From contig JBNMOT010000038.1 of assembly GCA_051275515.1 (NCBI GenBank), positions 1-25,703 of the forward strand: a stretch of DNA of 25,703 nt. Reading direction: 5' to 3'. The DNA comes from Oleispira sp051275515 (GTDB lineage: Bacteria > Pseudomonadota > Gammaproteobacteria > Pseudomonadales > Oceanobacteraceae). Below, piece after piece: positions 25,231 to 25,703 of this stretch (within the stretch, counting starts at the first letter, position 1; every line of letters starts with the position of its first letter). Below the pieces are notes generated by a model. That model did no database searches, had not been told where the DNA came from, and was given only the letters and a program-made list of their open reading frames with translations. A program made the translations under genes and the position numbers.

Positions 25231-25703
25231 GAACACTCCCAGAGATTGATGCTTGGCTGACCTTATGTAGACGATAGCTCAGCATCATGGCTGCCGCGGT
25301 TAATCCGACGATAATACCCATCCAAAAACCTTTTGCGCCAAAGGGTTCTGAGGTCTCAAACGCTAAATAATACCCTAGCCCTAGTCCACATACCCAATAA
25401 GAGAAAAACGTAATAACCATCACAATAATGGTATCTTGATAACCACGTAACGCACCCGCTGCGGCGATCTGTATGGCATCACTAAACTGAAAAATAGCCG
25501 CGAAAAATAACAGGGATGCCCCTATTTCAACGACAACCGGATCGGATGAATACAGTTGAGCAATATAGGGGGCAAGTAGAATAATTAAACTCGCATTTAA
25601 AATCGCTAAAAACACGTTAACTCTCACGCCTAACCAAGCAATTCGAGCCGCGCCGTTTGTTTCTTGGCGCCCTAATTGTTGACTAACCATCACCGTAAGG
25701 GCC
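25214..25703 (-). CDS. MATE-family efflux transporter (5' end beyond window)
   Basis: C-terminal 162 residues of a NorM-like multidrug/toxin extrusion protein; the gene continues past the right edge. The frame stays open to 25703, reading ALTVMVSQQLGRQETNGAAR, the conserved helix-7/loop region of the family. At least four more helices follow: VFLAILNASLIILLAPYI, LLFFAAIFQFSDAIQIA, the FFSYWVCGLGLGYYLAF segment and GIIVGLTAAAMMLSY. GALRGYQDT is the typical MATE loop. Such pumps export cationic drugs or metabolites using Na+ or H+; the substrate cannot be read. The end overlaps the DUF6436 gene by 17 bases. Confidence 0.88.
   Translation of the reverse strand, partial: ALTVMVSQQLGRQETNGAARIAWLGVRVNVFLAILNASLIILLAPYIAQLYSSDPVVVEIGASLLFFAAIFQFSDAIQIAAAGALRGYQDTIIVMVITFFSYWVCGLGLGYYLAFETSEPFGAKGFWMGIIVGLTAAAMMLSYRLHKVSQASISGSVHAAEQ

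Noticed and set aside
1..25703. CRISPR array, tRNA, rRNA, insertion sequence, prophage or defence cassette
   Set aside because: No regularly spaced repeats, cloverleaf-like genes, transposase or phage proteins were seen; the short tandem repeats have no spacers.

Overview
The window looks like chromosome of a marine gammaproteobacterium. I place it near Oceanospirillales-type genera (Oleispira, Bermanella, Thalassolituus) or Marinobacter relatives. The basis is the gene order LysR-leuC-leuD-leuB-asd-fimV-truA-trpF, then folC-dedD-cvpA-purF-metZ, which resembles the Pseudomonas/Marinobacter core cluster but in moderately AT-rich DNA. The genus is inference; no rRNA or other taxonomic marker is present.

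Layout. (1) Positions 1-942 hold the wreck of a NarK-type nitrate/nitrite transporter gene: no start codon, about five reading-frame changes and three internal deletions. (2) Positions 1013-1357 encode a small exported rhodanese. It converges on a minus-strand UspE-like tandem universal stress protein (1435-2364), which is followed by a minus-strand LysR regulator (2476-3363). (3) Divergent from the regulator, leuC, leuD and leuB (leucine synthesis) are followed by asd (aspartate semialdehyde dehydrogenase). (4) After a 318-base spacer comes fimV, a large acidic LysM/TPR polar-hub protein, then truA. (5) An extended -10 promoter precedes trpF-trpB-trpA, folC and the SPOR protein gene dedD, which are packed with small gaps or overlaps. 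A second, nearly identical extended -10 precedes cvpA-purF. (6) purF ends in a repeat-built hairpin series plus a strong intrinsic terminator, and metZ follows on its own. (7) A moxR-DUF58-tgpA operon follows. (8) At the right edge, on the minus strand, a MATE efflux gene cut by the window end overlaps a DUF6436 thioredoxin-like gene.

The genes are mostly housekeeping: amino-acid synthesis (Leu, Trp, the Asp family, Met), folate and purine synthesis, tRNA modification and envelope functions. I see no CRISPR array, tRNA or rRNA gene, insertion sequence, prophage or defence cassette, and no convincing new multi-gene system. The observations most worth a second look are the decayed narK gene, the absence of accD between trpA and folC, the three-unit repeat/hairpin structure after purF, the paired TGTTAGAAT promoters, and the cysteine-rich DUF6436 protein coupled to a MATE transporter.
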